A DNA stretch of 64,000 nucleotides from Sediminicoccus rosea (GTDB taxonomy: Bacteria; Pseudomonadota; Alphaproteobacteria; Acetobacterales; Acetobacteraceae). Below, in pieces: positions 1 through 8,038 of the stretch. The stretch covers positions 4,861,001 through 4,925,000 of the forward strand of contig NZ_CP137852.1 in assembly GCF_033547095.1 (NCBI RefSeq), written 5' to 3'. The translations under genes and the position numbers were made by a program. The notes under the pieces were generated by a model. That model saw nothing but the letters and a program-made list of their open reading frames with translations. It had not been told where the DNA came from and searched no databases. How positions within the stretch are numbered: the first letter of the stretch is position 1; each line of letters begins with the position of its first letter.

Positions 1-156
1 ATCGTCACGCACAACATGCAGCAGGCGGCGCGCTGCGCGGACCAGGTGGCCTTCTTCTACCTGGGCGAGCTGATCGAGGTGGCGCCGGCGGCCGAGATGT
101 TCACGGCGCCGAAGCAGCGCAAGACCCAGGAATACATCACCGGCCGGTTCGGCTGA
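1..156 (+). CDS. pstB: Phosphate ABC transporter ATP-binding protein PstB, C-terminal fragment
   Basis: Only the last 51 codons are present; the gene runs off the left edge. The fragment opens with the H-loop region ([13 protein letters not shown]) and continues through the typical PstB tail ([10 protein letters not shown], then a C-terminus ending TGRFG). PstB is the cytoplasmic ATPase of the PstSCAB high-affinity phosphate importer. The stop lies 11 bp before phoU, the usual pst-phoU order, so the genes are probably co-transcribed and induced by phosphate starvation. The assignment rests on the tail sequence and the neighbours; Walker motifs lie outside the window. Confidence 0.9.
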   Translation: MVTHNMQQAARCADQVAFFYLGELIEVAPAAEMFTAPKQRKTQEYITGRFG

Positions 157-167
157 GGAGCACGACG

Positions 168-890
168 ATGCCCAACGGTTCCCCCTCGCACATCGTGAAA
201 TCCTACGAGGAAGACCTCAAGCGCCTGCGCGAGATGATCGCCCGCATGGGCGGCCTGGCCGAGCGCCAGGTGGCGGATGCGGCCGATGCGCTGATCCGCC
301 GCGACAACAAGCTCGCCGCCGAGGTCGTCGCCCGCGACAAGCTGCTGGACGACATGGAGCGCGAGGTGGAGCAGTTCTGCGTCCGCCTCCTCGCGCTGCG
401 CCAGCCCATGGCGCAGGACCTTCGCCTCATCATCGCCTGCATGAAGATCAGCCAGGACCTGGAGCGCATCGGCGACTACGCGCGCAACGGTGCCAAGCGC
501 GCCATCGTCGTCTCGCAGCAGCCGCTCCTCGGCAGCCTCAACGGCTTCGAGCGGATGGCCGAGCTGGTGCAGGAAAACCTCAAGGGCGCGATCGACGCCC
601 TGGTCGAGGAGGACCACGCCCAGGCCGACGCGGTCTGGGCGAATGACGAGCCCATTGACGGCATCTACAACGGCATCTTCCGCGAGATGCTGACCTTCAT
701 GATGGAAGATCCGCGGAACATCACCGCCGCCACGCACCTGCTCTTCATCGCGAAGAACATGGAGCGCATCGGCGACCACGCCACCAACATCGCCGAGCGC
801 GTGCATTTCGCCGTGCTCGGCACGCCGCTGACGGAGGAACGCCCCAAGGCGGATGTCTCCACCTCGGCGGTGGTCCAGCCCCCGGCTTAA
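168..890 (+). CDS. phoU: Phosphate signalling complex protein PhoU
   Basis: A 240-residue cytoplasmic all-helical protein, the normal length for PhoU. Two tandem PhoU domains are visible; each carries the metal-binding signature (DLERIGDYA near residue 100 and NMERIGDHATN near residue 200). PhoU links the Pst transporter to the PhoR/PhoB system and represses the regulon when phosphate is plentiful. It lies 11 bp after pstB and 3 bp or more before phoB, so the three form one operon tail. A GAGGAG-like ribosome site precedes the ATG. No phoR is seen here. Confidence 0.95.
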   Translation: MPNGSPSHIVKSYEEDLKRLREMIARMGGLAERQVADAADALIRRDNKLAAEVVARDKLLDDMEREVEQFCVRLLALRQPMAQDLRLIIACMKISQDLERIGDYARNGAKRAIVVSQQPLLGSLNGFERMAELVQENLKGAIDALVEEDHAQADAVWANDEPIDGIYNGIFREMLTFMMEDPRNITAATHLLFIAKNMERIGDHATNIAERVHFAVLGTPLTEERPKADVSTSAVVQPPA

Positions 891-902
891 GGAGTGCGCG
901 CC

Positions 903-1619
903 ATGCCCGAAGGCTTCCATGGCGGGGCCAAGCCCACCATCCTCGTCGTCGAGGATGAGGCCGCCCTGCTCGCCCTGCTGCGCTACAACCTCGAGCGCCA
1001 GGGCTTCCATGTGGAGGAGGCGACGGACGGGCAGGAGGCGCTGATCCGCATCGCGGAAGCCAAGCCCGACCTCGTCCTGCTCGACTGGATGCTGCCCGCC
1101 ATGTCCGGCATCGAGGTCTGCCGCCAGATCCGCCGCCGCCCCGCCACGCGTGACCTGCCGGTGATCATGGTCACCGCCCGCACCGAGGACCAGGACGCGG
1201 TGCGCGCGCTGGACACGGGCGCCGATGACTACATCGCCAAGCCCTTCGCGGTGGAGGCGCTGCTGGCCCGCATCCGCGCCCTGCTGCGCCGCTCGGCCGC
1301 CGTGCCGGCCAAGGGCAGCATCTCCTATCACGACCTGGCGATGGACCAGGACGCGCACCGGGTCACCCGCAATGGGCGCCCGCTGCACCTGGGGCCCACC
1401 GAATACCGGCTGCTGGAATTCTTCCTCTCCCACCCGCGCCGCGTCTTCACGCGCGAGCAGCTTCTGGACGCCGTCTGGGGCCGCGACATCCATGTGGAGC
1501 TGCGCACGGTGGACGTGCACATCCGCCGCCTCCGCAAGGCGATCAACGATGAGGGCGAGGTGGACCTGATCCGCACCGTCCGTTCGGCCGGCTACGCGCT
1601 GGACGCCGACGGCGGCTGA
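903..1619 (+). CDS. phoB: Phosphate regulon response regulator PhoB
   Basis: OmpR-type response regulator of 238 residues. The receiver domain has acidic residues in VVEDE (near 17), phospho-acceptor Asp61 in LLDWMLP and Lys112 in AKPF. The C-terminal winged helix includes LGPTEYRLLEF and the TVDVHIRRLRKAI recognition region. It activates phosphate-starvation genes by binding pho boxes. I chose the ATG at 903 because GGAG at 891-894 sits 8 bp upstream; a GTG at 894 would add three residues and overlap that ribosome site. Directly behind pstB-phoU, so the product is PhoB rather than a generic OmpR-family member. Confidence 0.93.
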   Translation: MPEGFHGGAKPTILVVEDEAALLALLRYNLERQGFHVEEATDGQEALIRIAEAKPDLVLLDWMLPAMSGIEVCRQIRRRPATRDLPVIMVTARTEDQDAVRALDTGADDYIAKPFAVEALLARIRALLRRSAAVPAKGSISYHDLAMDQDAHRVTRNGRPLHLGPTEYRLLEFFLSHPRRVFTREQLLDAVWGRDIHVELRTVDVHIRRLRKAINDEGEVDLIRTVRSAGYALDADGG

Positions 1620-1668
1620 CCCGCCCGCCGGCAAGCGCCTCCATCGCAGCCCAGCCGTAGCTCCCGAG

Positions 1669-1751
1669 GATCCGGCCGCACGTGCGGCCGGCGGAAAGCT
1701 TCAGCTTTCCGAAACCAAGCGCGCGGAGCGCGCGCCCGGCTTTTGAGGGCA
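1669..1751. repeat. 83-bp multi-hairpin intergenic repeat, single copy
   Basis: One unit of a repeat family also present at 28101-28372 and, in a 119-bp form, at 22262-22737. It contains three successive inverted repeats: CCGGCCGC/GCGGCCGG, GGAAAGCT-TC-AGCTTTCC, and GCGCGC/GCGCGC. It ends in the family signature GCCCGGC-tttTGAGGGC. It lies between the convergent phoB and the ThDP enzyme gene. The gap to the stop codon of the minus-strand gene is 5 nt (1752-1756). Confidence 0.8.
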
Positions 1752-1756
1752 GAAAA

Positions 1757-3298
1757 TCAGATCACCAGTTCAATCAGGAAGGGCCCGGGGCGCGCGAAGC
1801 TCTGCGCCATCAGGTCGGCCACCTGATCCAGCGTGGTGGCCTGCGCCGCCTCCACGCCCATGGATTCCGCCAGCTTCACCCAGCCGATATCGGGGTTGCC
1901 GAGGTCCAGCATGTTCATCGCCGTCGGGCCCGGATTGGCGCCCACATTGCGGTATTCGCCGATCAGGATCTGGTACTTGCGGTTGGAGAGGATGATCGTC
2001 GTCACCGGCAGCCGCTCGCGCGCCTGGGTCCAGAGCCCCTGCACCGTGTACATGGCCGAGCCATCCGCCTGCAGCGCGATGACGCGCCGCCCAGCCCCGC
2101 CGATCGCCGCCCCCGTGGCCAGCGGCACGCCGCAGCCGATGGCGCCGCCCGTGATCTGCAGCCAGTCATGCGCGGGTGCCGCATGGGTGTGCGGGAAGAA
2201 GCCGCGGCCGTAGCTCACCGCCTCATCCACGATGATGGCGCCTTCCGGCATCAGCGCCGCCACGGTGCGCGCCAGCCCCTCGGGCGTCGGCGCGCCGCGC
2301 TCGGCCTCGGGCCGCGGGCCGGCATCCGGCATGGCGACCTTGGGCGCATTCAGCTCCTCGGCGAGCGCGGCCAGGGCGGTCACCGCATCCTGCTCGGGCC
2401 GCGTCAGCACCGTGATCGTCGCATGCTCCGGATGGTGGCGGGAGGGCATGTTCGGGTAGGCGAAGAAGCCGATGGGCGCCTTGGAGCCGACCAGGATGAT
2501 GTGCTCGTAATCCTTCAGCCGCGCGATCGCCTGGTCCGCCGGATAGGGCACCCGCTCGAGCTGGAGGCGGCCGCGGCCGCGCTGGAACTTGGCGTTGGAG
2601 GTCTCGGCCAGCAGATGCGCGCCGGTCGCCTGCGCGATGCGGTTGGCCTCGACCTGCGCGGCCTCGCTCGTGCCCATGGTGCCGCCCAGCAGGACCAGCA
2701 CGTTCTTCTTCTCGCGCAGCACGCGCGCTGCATTGCGGATGGCGTGCATCTCGGCCTGCGGCACGGCGGGCACGGGCAGGGCGTCCGCCACCACGCCGCC
2801 GTCATCCCAGCAGGTGTCGGAGGGCAGGATCATGGTGGCGATCTGCCCGGGCGAGGTGCGGGCGGCCTGCACTGCGCTGGCCGCGTCGGCGCCCACGTCC
2901 TGGGCCTTGGTGCTGGTCCGCACCCATTGCGAGACGCCGCGGGCGAAGCCCTCGGTATCGGCGGTCAGCGGCGCGTCGAAGGGGCGGTGATAGGTCGCCT
3001 GGTCGCCCACGCAGTTCACGATGCCCGAGCGCGCGCGCCGGGCGTTGTGCAGGTTGGAGAGGCCATTGGCCAGGCCCGGGCCGCAATGCAGCAGCGTCAC
3101 CGCGGGCTTGCCCGTCATGCGCCAATAGCCATCCGCGGCGCCGGTCACGACATTCTCCTGCAAACCCAGCACGCAGCGCATGCCGGGGATGCGGTCGAGT
3201 GCCGCCACGAAATGCATCTCGCTCGTGCCGGGGTTGGAGAAGCAGACCTCCACGCCGCTCTTCAGCAGGCTATGCACAAGGCTTTCGGCACCGTTCAC
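1757..3298 (-). CDS. Acetolactate synthase-like thiamine diphosphate enzyme
   Basis: A 513-residue cytoplasmic ThDP-dependent enzyme of the acetolactate synthase/benzoylformate decarboxylase superfamily. The N-terminal Pyr domain carries the catalytic glutamate (Glu48 in LGLQENVV) and the central domain is of the TPP-M type. The C-terminal PP domain has the Mg/diphosphate motif as ADGSAMYT followed by ILSNRKY, so the first Gly of the usual GDG is Ala. The protein is somewhat shorter than IlvB, and no regulatory subunit gene (ilvN) is adjacent. It is therefore probably not the biosynthetic acetolactate synthase; a 2-oxoacid decarboxylase-type reaction is possible but the substrate is unknown. 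Divergent from the gene at 3373. Confidence 0.75.
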   Translation of the reverse strand: MNGAESLVHSLLKSGVEVCFSNPGTSEMHFVAALDRIPGMRCVLGLQENVVTGAADGYWRMTGKPAVTLLHCGPGLANGLSNLHNARRARSGIVNCVGDQATYHRPFDAPLTADTEGFARGVSQWVRTSTKAQDVGADAASAVQAARTSPGQIATMILPSDTCWDDGGVVADALPVPAVPQAEMHAIRNAARVLREKKNVLVLLGGTMGTSEAAQVEANRIAQATGAHLLAETSNAKFQRGRGRLQLERVPYPADQAIARLKDYEHIILVGSKAPIGFFAYPNMPSRHHPEHATITVLTRPEQDAVTALAALAEELNAPKVAMPDAGPRPEAERGAPTPEGLARTVAALMPEGAIIVDEAVSYGRGFFPHTHAAPAHDWLQITGGAIGCGVPLATGAAIGGAGRRVIALQADGSAMYTVQGLWTQARERLPVTTIILSNRKYQILIGEYRNVGANPGPTAMNMLDLGNPDIGWVKLAESMGVEAAQATTLDQVADLMAQSFARPGPFLIELVI

Positions 3299-3372
3299 GC
3301 GAATTCTCCCAAGGACTGGACGTGGCAGACAGCCTGGGCCACAGAAGCATTCCGGGCAAGACGGGGGTCGCG

Positions 3373-3840
3373 ATGTCGAAGTCCACGGGCAGCAAGATCT
3401 GGTTCATCGGCTTCATCGTGGGCGCGCTCGCCATGATGGCCTTCCACCAGGCCTTCCTGCATGTCCTGCACCACCACGCGCACAAGCTGCCCATGCTGAC
3501 CGATGCCGTCGGCCGCTTCCCCATGGCCTTCGACCTCCGCCCGGCCCCGCCCTTCGGCCTGCCCCTGCTGGCCATGCAGGGCCTCTGGGGCGGCGTCTGG
3601 GGCATCATCATCGCGGGGCTGGTGCGCGTCACCCGCGCCGAGAATTTCGACCTGCCGCTCGGCCTCGTCTTCGGCGCCCTCGCCATCACGGCGGTGGAGA
3701 CCACCGGCCTGCCCGGCCTGATCGGCCTCCCCATCCTGAACAGCGCGAACGAACCGGCCCTGATCCGGGCCGCGGTGCTCAATGGCGCCTTCGGCTTCGG
3801 CGTCGTCTTCCTCCTGCGCCCCTTCGCGGTGCGCGGCTGA
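3373..3840 (+). CDS. Small integral membrane protein of unknown function
   Basis: A 155-residue protein with about four hydrophobic helices: near residues 8-30 (WFIGFIVGALAMMAF), 62-85, 93-112 and 130-150. The loop after helix 1 is His-rich (HVLHHHAHKL), which could bind a metal. I do not recognise a family. It starts at the ATG at 3373; longer upstream readings lack hydrophobic or conserved sequence and run into the divergent promoter region. It lies 8 bp upstream of fdhD, so the two are probably co-transcribed, but a link to formate dehydrogenase is only suggested by position. Confidence 0.6.
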   Translation: MSKSTGSKIWFIGFIVGALAMMAFHQAFLHVLHHHAHKLPMLTDAVGRFPMAFDLRPAPPFGLPLLAMQGLWGGVWGIIIAGLVRVTRAENFDLPLGLVFGALAITAVETTGLPGLIGLPILNSANEPALIRAAVLNGAFGFGVVFLLRPFAVRG

Positions 3841-3848
3841 ACCGCCAT

Positions 3849-4739
3849 ATGGCGGTCATGGACACGCCCGACCTCCAGGTCCGCCCGGACCCCGCCGACC
3901 CCCGACTGACCCGCCGCGTCACCGGCCTCGACCATACCGGCGCCGAGGTGGAGACCAGCGTCACCATGGAACGCCCCCTCACGCTCTATCTGAACGGGCA
4001 GGAGATCGTGACCATGATGACGATCCTCGACCGCCCGGAGGACCTGGCCGTGGGCTACCTGCTCAACCAGGGCATGCTGCGCGCGGAGGACCGGCTGACG
4101 GCGGTGGATTATGATGACGACCTCGGCGTCGTCGTCGTCCGCACCGAGGCGCGGACGGATTTCGAGGAAAAGCTGAAGAAGAAGACGCTCACCTCCGGCT
4201 GCGCCCAGGGCACCGCCTTCGGCGACCTCATGGAGGGCTTCGCGAGCGTGCGCCTCTCCACCGAGGTGAAGCTCCGCACCAGCGACCTCTACCGCCTGCT
4301 GCACCGGATCAACACGATCCCCTCGCTCTACCTGGAGGCCGGCGCCATCCATGGCTGCGCGCTGGCGGCGGCCGACCAGCCGCTCTGCTACATGGAGGAT
4401 GTCGGCCGCCACAACGCGGTGGACAAGATCGCCGGCTGGATGTTCCGCGCCGGCGTCTCCGGGGCGGACAAGATCTTCTACACGACCGGGCGCCTCACCT
4501 CGGAGATGGTGATCAAGACGGTGCGGATGGGCATTCCCATCCTGCTTTCGCGCTCGGGCTTCACCGCCTGGGGCGTGGAACTCGCGCGCGAGGCGAACCT
4601 GACGCTGATCGGCCGCTGCAAGGGCAAGCGCTTCACCGTGCTGGCGGGCGAGGGCCGCATGGTCTTCGACGCCGACCCCCGCTACGTCGAGGAGGAGAGC
4701 GCCAAGCACTGGCGCAAGAACTCGGCCGAGGCAGAGTAG
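3849..4739 (+). CDS. fdhD: Formate dehydrogenase accessory sulfurtransferase FdhD
   Basis: A 296-residue cytoplasmic protein that carries sulfur from a cysteine desulfurase to the molybdenum cofactor of formate dehydrogenase. Family landmarks are visible: ERPLTLYLNG, EDLAVGYLLNQG, the cysteine loop, and the strongly conserved YMEDVGRHNAVDK and TTGRLTSEM stretches. The loop reads TSGCAQGT, with one Cys (Cys118) where many homologues have two in CxxC. The start at 3849 is 8 bp after the preceding gene. No formate dehydrogenase subunits are in the window, but mobA at 7236 belongs to the same cofactor pathway. Confidence 0.92.
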   Translation: MAVMDTPDLQVRPDPADPRLTRRVTGLDHTGAEVETSVTMERPLTLYLNGQEIVTMMTILDRPEDLAVGYLLNQGMLRAEDRLTAVDYDDDLGVVVVRTEARTDFEEKLKKKTLTSGCAQGTAFGDLMEGFASVRLSTEVKLRTSDLYRLLHRINTIPSLYLEAGAIHGCALAAADQPLCYMEDVGRHNAVDKIAGWMFRAGVSGADKIFYTTGRLTSEMVIKTVRMGIPILLSRSGFTAWGVELAREANLTLIGRCKGKRFTVLAGEGRMVFDADPRYVEEESAKHWRKNSAEAE

Positions 4740-4839
4740 GGGTCCACCCGCCCAACAAACCGGCAGAGGCTCCGTTCAAAAAATGTCCATGCGGGCCGAA
4801 GGCTCTTTTCATCGGGGTTGAGGGGCGCATCATCCCCGG

Positions 4840-6180
4840 ATGACCGCGCCCCGCCAGATGGCCCTCGCCACCCTCGTCCAGCCGAATGGCAACCACCTCG
4901 CCGCCTGGCTCGCCCCCGGCGCGCAGCCCGATGCCGGCACCGACATCGCCTGGTGGCAGCGCATCGCGCAGATCGCCGAGCAGGGGAAGTTCGACCTCTT
5001 CTTCATCGCCGACACGCCCACCGTCCGCACCGACGACATGCGGATCTGGAGCCACGCGCCCGTCTTCATGAACCAGCTCGAGCCGCTGACGCTGCTCTCG
5101 GCCGTGGCGGGCGCCACGAAGCGCATCGGCCTCGGCGCCACCGTCTCCACCAGCTTCAGCGAGCCCTACAACGTGGCGCGCTTCTTCGCCTCGCTCGACC
5201 ACATCTCGCATGGGCGGGCCGCCTGGAATGTCGTCACCTCGGCCAATGACTTCGCCGCGCGCAACTTCGGCCACGCCAAGCTCCCCCCGCACAGCGAGCG
5301 CTACGAGCGCGCGGGGGAATTCGTGGAGGTGGTGAAGAAGCTCTGGAACAGCTGGGAGCCGGACGCCTTCGTCTATGACACCCAGGAAAAGCTGACCTTC
5401 GACCCCGCGAAATTCCACCTCGTCCAGCATGAGGGCAAGCATTTCCGCGTGCATGGCGGGCTGAACATCGCCCCCGCCCCGCAGGGCCACCCCGTCATCA
5501 TCCAGGCCGGCGCGTCCGACACCGGCAAGGAACTCGCCGCCGCCACCGCCGAGGTCGTGTTCGGCACCTCCGCCACGATCAAGAGCGCCGTCGCCTTCTA
5601 CAGTGACCTCAAGGGCCGCATGGCGAAATACGGGCGCGCGCCCGAGCATCTGAAGATCCTGGGCGGCATCACCGTCATCGTCGGCGACACCGTCGCGGAA
5701 GCCGAAGCCCTGAACCGCGAGTACCAGGAGCTGCTGCACCCCGCCGTCGGCGTCATGCGCCTCGGCCAGGACCTGGAGACCGACCTCTCCGACCTGCCGC
5801 TGGACGAACCCGTGCCCGAATCCCGCATCCCCGCCGCCAGCAACCACCACCAGGCCTATTTCGCCGAGATCGCCGGCCTGATCCGCGAGGGGCTCACGCT
5901 CCGCCAGGTGGCCCAACGCTACAACCGCAGCAAGGCGACGCTCTGCGGCACCCCCGCGCAGATCGCCGACCTGATGCAGGAGTGGATGGAGGCCGGCGCC
6001 TGCGACGGCTTCATGGTCACCTTCCCCGTCATGCCGCGCGGGCTGCAGGATTTCGTGGACAAGGTGGTGCCGGAACTCCAGCGCCGCGGCCTGTTCCGCC
6101 AGGACTACACCGGCACCACGCTGCGCGCGCATCTCGGCCTGCCGCGCCCCCGCCACCCCGCCGAGGAGACCCCCGCATGA
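4840..6180 (+). CDS. LLM-class flavin-dependent monooxygenase (NtaA/SnaA/DszA family)
   Basis: A 446-residue TIM-barrel enzyme of the bacterial luciferase-like group that uses reduced FMN from a separate reductase. Typical family sequence is seen at the N-terminus (a WLAPG region, then GKFDLFFIADTP), at EPLTLLSAVAGATKRIGLGATVSTSFSEPYNVAR-like positions 82-115, at GRAAWNVVTS, and at HPVIIQAGAS. Relatives oxidise nitrilotriacetate, dibenzothiophene sulfone or alkanesulfonates. The stop overlaps the start of a Bug-type binding protein (ATGA at 6177-6180), so the pair probably takes up and oxidises the same compound. The substrate cannot be read from the sequence. Confidence 0.85.
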   Translation: MTAPRQMALATLVQPNGNHLAAWLAPGAQPDAGTDIAWWQRIAQIAEQGKFDLFFIADTPTVRTDDMRIWSHAPVFMNQLEPLTLLSAVAGATKRIGLGATVSTSFSEPYNVARFFASLDHISHGRAAWNVVTSANDFAARNFGHAKLPPHSERYERAGEFVEVVKKLWNSWEPDAFVYDTQEKLTFDPAKFHLVQHEGKHFRVHGGLNIAPAPQGHPVIIQAGASDTGKELAAATAEVVFGTSATIKSAVAFYSDLKGRMAKYGRAPEHLKILGGITVIVGDTVAEAEALNREYQELLHPAVGVMRLGQDLETDLSDLPLDEPVPESRIPAASNHHQAYFAEIAGLIREGLTLRQVAQRYNRSKATLCGTPAQIADLMQEWMEAGACDGFMVTFPVMPRGLQDFVDKVVPELQRRGLFRQDYTGTTLRAHLGLPRPRHPAEETPA

Positions 6181-7157
6181 CCCTGCCCCGCCGCTCCCTT
6201 CTCGCCGCTCCGCTGGTCCTGCCCGGCCTCGCCACGGCGCAAACCGTGGATGGCTGGCCCAACCGCCCGGTGCGCCTCGTCATCGCCTTCGCGGCCGGCG
6301 GCGCGCTGGACGCCATCGCCCGCTCCATGGGGCGGCACATGGAGCGCGAATACGGCCAGCCCTTCGTGGTGGATGCGCGCAGCGGGGCGGGCGGGCGCAT
6401 CGGCACCGCGCATGTCGGTCGTTCCCCAGGCGATGGCTATACCCTGCTCGTCACCAGCAGCGCGGCGCATGGCGTGGCCCCGGGCCTCTACCCGGACCTG
6501 CCCTATCACCCGATGAACGACTTCACCCATATCGGCCTGGTCGGCACCGCGCCCATGGTGCTGCTGGCCAGCGCCAATGCCCCCTACCGGGACCTGGCGG
6601 GCCTCGTCGCCTCCGCCCGCGCGCGCGGCACGCCGGTCAATTTCGGCTCGCCCGGGATCGGCAGCCTCGGCCACCTCACCGGCGAACTCGCCGGCCGCAC
6701 GCTGGGCATCCCCGTGCAGCACGTCTCCTACCGCGGCTCGGCCCCCGCGCAGCTCGACCTGTTGGCCGGGCAGCTCGAACTGGTCTCGGACAACCCCTCC
6801 TCGCATAGCGGGCCGATGCAGGCCGGGCGCATCCGCTGCCTTGCCGTCGCCGCGCCCGCACGCATGGCCGCCTTCCCCGATGCGCCCACCTGGGCCGAGC
6901 AGGGCTACCCGCAGATGGTCGCCAGCGCCTGGTATGGCTTCTCCGGGCCGGCAGGCATGACGCCGGCCATCACCCAGCGCCTCAATGCCAGCCTCGCCGC
7001 CTGGCTCGCCACGCCCGAGGCACGGGAATTGCTGCGCGGCATGGCGATGCAGCCGGAAGGGCGGATGTCCCCCGCCGAATACACCGCCTTTGTCGCCTCG
7101 GAAGTCGCGCGATGGGCCAATGTCGCACGCGAGGCGAATGTCAGGGTCGAAGGATAA
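6177..7157 (+). CDS. Tripartite tricarboxylate transporter substrate-binding protein (Bug family)
   Basis: A 326-residue periplasmic binding protein. The N-terminal signal peptide (LPRRSLLAAPLVLPGLATAQT) is followed by the TctC/Bug fold: WPNRPVRLVIAFAAGGALDAIAR, then DARSGAGGRIG, and later FGSPGIGSLGHLTGE and VSYRGSAPAQLDLLAGQ. It is translationally coupled to the monooxygenase by ATGA. No TctA/TctB genes are beside it, so it must work with membrane components encoded elsewhere or act as a sensor. A perfect GC-rich hairpin follows at 7172-7190. Confidence 0.88.
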   Translation: MTLPRRSLLAAPLVLPGLATAQTVDGWPNRPVRLVIAFAAGGALDAIARSMGRHMEREYGQPFVVDARSGAGGRIGTAHVGRSPGDGYTLLVTSSAAHGVAPGLYPDLPYHPMNDFTHIGLVGTAPMVLLASANAPYRDLAGLVASARARGTPVNFGSPGIGSLGHLTGELAGRTLGIPVQHVSYRGSAPAQLDLLAGQLELVSDNPSSHSGPMQAGRIRCLAVAAPARMAAFPDAPTWAEQGYPQMVASAWYGFSGPAGMTPAITQRLNASLAAWLATPEARELLRGMAMQPEGRMSPAEYTAFVASEVARWANVAREANVRVEG

Positions 7158-7171
7158 AGGGCCTCCGGCGG

Positions 7172-7190
7172 CTGGGGCCGCGGGCCCCAG
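7172..7190 (+). terminator. GC-rich hairpin, possible terminator
   Basis: A perfect 8-bp stem (CTGGGGCC, loop GCG, GGCCCCAG) lies 14 bp after the Bug gene stop. There is no T tract after it, so rho-independent termination is not certain; it could instead stabilise the 3' end of the transcript. Confidence 0.4.
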
Positions 7191-7235
7191 ACCCCATCAG
7201 TTGACGCGGCGCCATACCCGCCGGACAAGCGCCAC

Positions 7236-7841
7236 ATGCACGAGACCTATGGCGTCATCCTGGCAGGCGGACTCGCGCGGCGGATGGGCGGGGGGGACAA
7301 GCCCCTCCGCACCCTCGCCGGCAAGCCGATGCTCGACCACGTCATCGCCCGCATCGGGCCGCAATGTGCGACGCTGGCGCTCAACGCCAATGGCGACCCG
7401 GCCCGTTTCGCCGCCCATGGCCTGCCCGTCCTGCCCGACACCCTGCCCGACCACCCGGGCCCGCTCGCCGGCATCCTCGCCGCCATGGAGGCCTCGCCCT
7501 TGCCCTGGGTGGTGACGGTGCCCGGCGATTCCCCCTTCCTGCCGGAGGACCTGGTCGCGCGCCTGCACGCCGCGCGCGAGGCCGCCGGCACGCCCATGGC
7601 CTGCGCCGCCTCGGGCGGCTACGCCCACCCGCCCATCGCCCTCTGGCCGCGCGAACTGGCCGCGGCCCTGCGTCAGGCCGTCACCGAAGGCGAGCGGAAG
7701 ATCGACCGCTGGACCGCCCGCCATGGCGTCGCCCATGCCGAATGGCCCACCACCCCCTTCGACCCCTTCTTCAACGCCAATACCCCCGAGGAACTGGCGG
7801 AGGCAGAGAGGCTCTTGCTCAACCGGGGTGTTTCGCCGTAA
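7236..7841 (+). CDS. mobA: Molybdenum cofactor guanylyltransferase MobA
   Basis: A 201-residue cytoplasmic nucleotidyltransferase that joins GMP to molybdopterin to give the guanine dinucleotide cofactor used by formate dehydrogenase and DMSO-reductase family enzymes. The N-terminus has the nucleotide-binding signature ILAGGLARRMGGGDKPL (residues 8-24). Later come DHPGPLAGI, the metal-binding VPGDSPFLP and the C-terminal NANTPEEL. Length matches the family. It fits the nearby fdhD functionally, although monooxygenase and Bug genes lie between them. Confidence 0.93.
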   Translation: MHETYGVILAGGLARRMGGGDKPLRTLAGKPMLDHVIARIGPQCATLALNANGDPARFAAHGLPVLPDTLPDHPGPLAGILAAMEASPLPWVVTVPGDSPFLPEDLVARLHAAREAAGTPMACAASGGYAHPPIALWPRELAAALRQAVTEGERKIDRWTARHGVAHAEWPTTPFDPFFNANTPEELAEAERLLLNRGVSP

Positions 7842-7872
7842 CGCTCAGGGACGCTTTCCGGGAGACAAGAAC

Positions 7873-7998
7873 ATGAAGGCCGTCATCACCGGCATCCTCG
7901 CCGCCACCATCCTGTCCGTCGCCGCCGCCTTCGTGCTCGACACGCGCGTGCAGGAATCGGCCGAGCAGCGCTTCGCCACCTCGGGCGTCCGCCTCTAA
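7873..7998 (+). CDS. 41-residue single-helix membrane or exported small protein
   Basis: A short open frame with a GGGAGA ribosome site about 8 bp before its ATG. The product starts MKAVITGILAATILSVAAAFVL, one hydrophobic helix that is either a signal anchor or signal peptide, and then has a charged tail ending TSGVRL. The codon use is high-GC like its neighbours and it fills the gap after mobA, so I believe it is expressed. The function is unknown. Confidence 0.55.
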   Translation: MKAVITGILAATILSVAAAFVLDTRVQESAEQRFATSGVRL

Positions 7999-8007
7999 GG
8001 CCCGAAC

Positions 8008-8029
8008 CGGGCCGGCCCGCGCCGGCCCG
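8008..8029. terminator. Perfect 9-bp hairpin between convergent genes
   Basis: The stem CGGGCCGGC, loop CCGC, GCCGGCCCG lies between the small protein and the convergent oxidoreductase gene. It is followed at 8030-8043 by the palindrome CCTGACGCGTCAGG, which contains the oxidoreductase stop. A bidirectional terminator is plausible, though no T run is present. Confidence 0.4.
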
Positions 8030-8038
8030 CCTGACGCG

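Noticed and set aside
57-1634. Long minus-strand frame across phoU and phoB
   Set aside because: The plus strand encodes well-conserved PhoU and PhoB; the antisense product has no recognisable domain and is a GC-driven shadow.
1757-3298. Biosynthetic acetolactate synthase IlvB
   Set aside because: No ilvN or ilvC gene is adjacent and the protein is short with an altered GDG motif; only family-level assignment is kept.
4740-4839. Riboswitch or attenuator ahead of the flavin monooxygenase gene
   Set aside because: A short GGGG/CCCC pairing spans the ribosome site, but there is no match to a riboswitch core known to me and no T-rich terminator.
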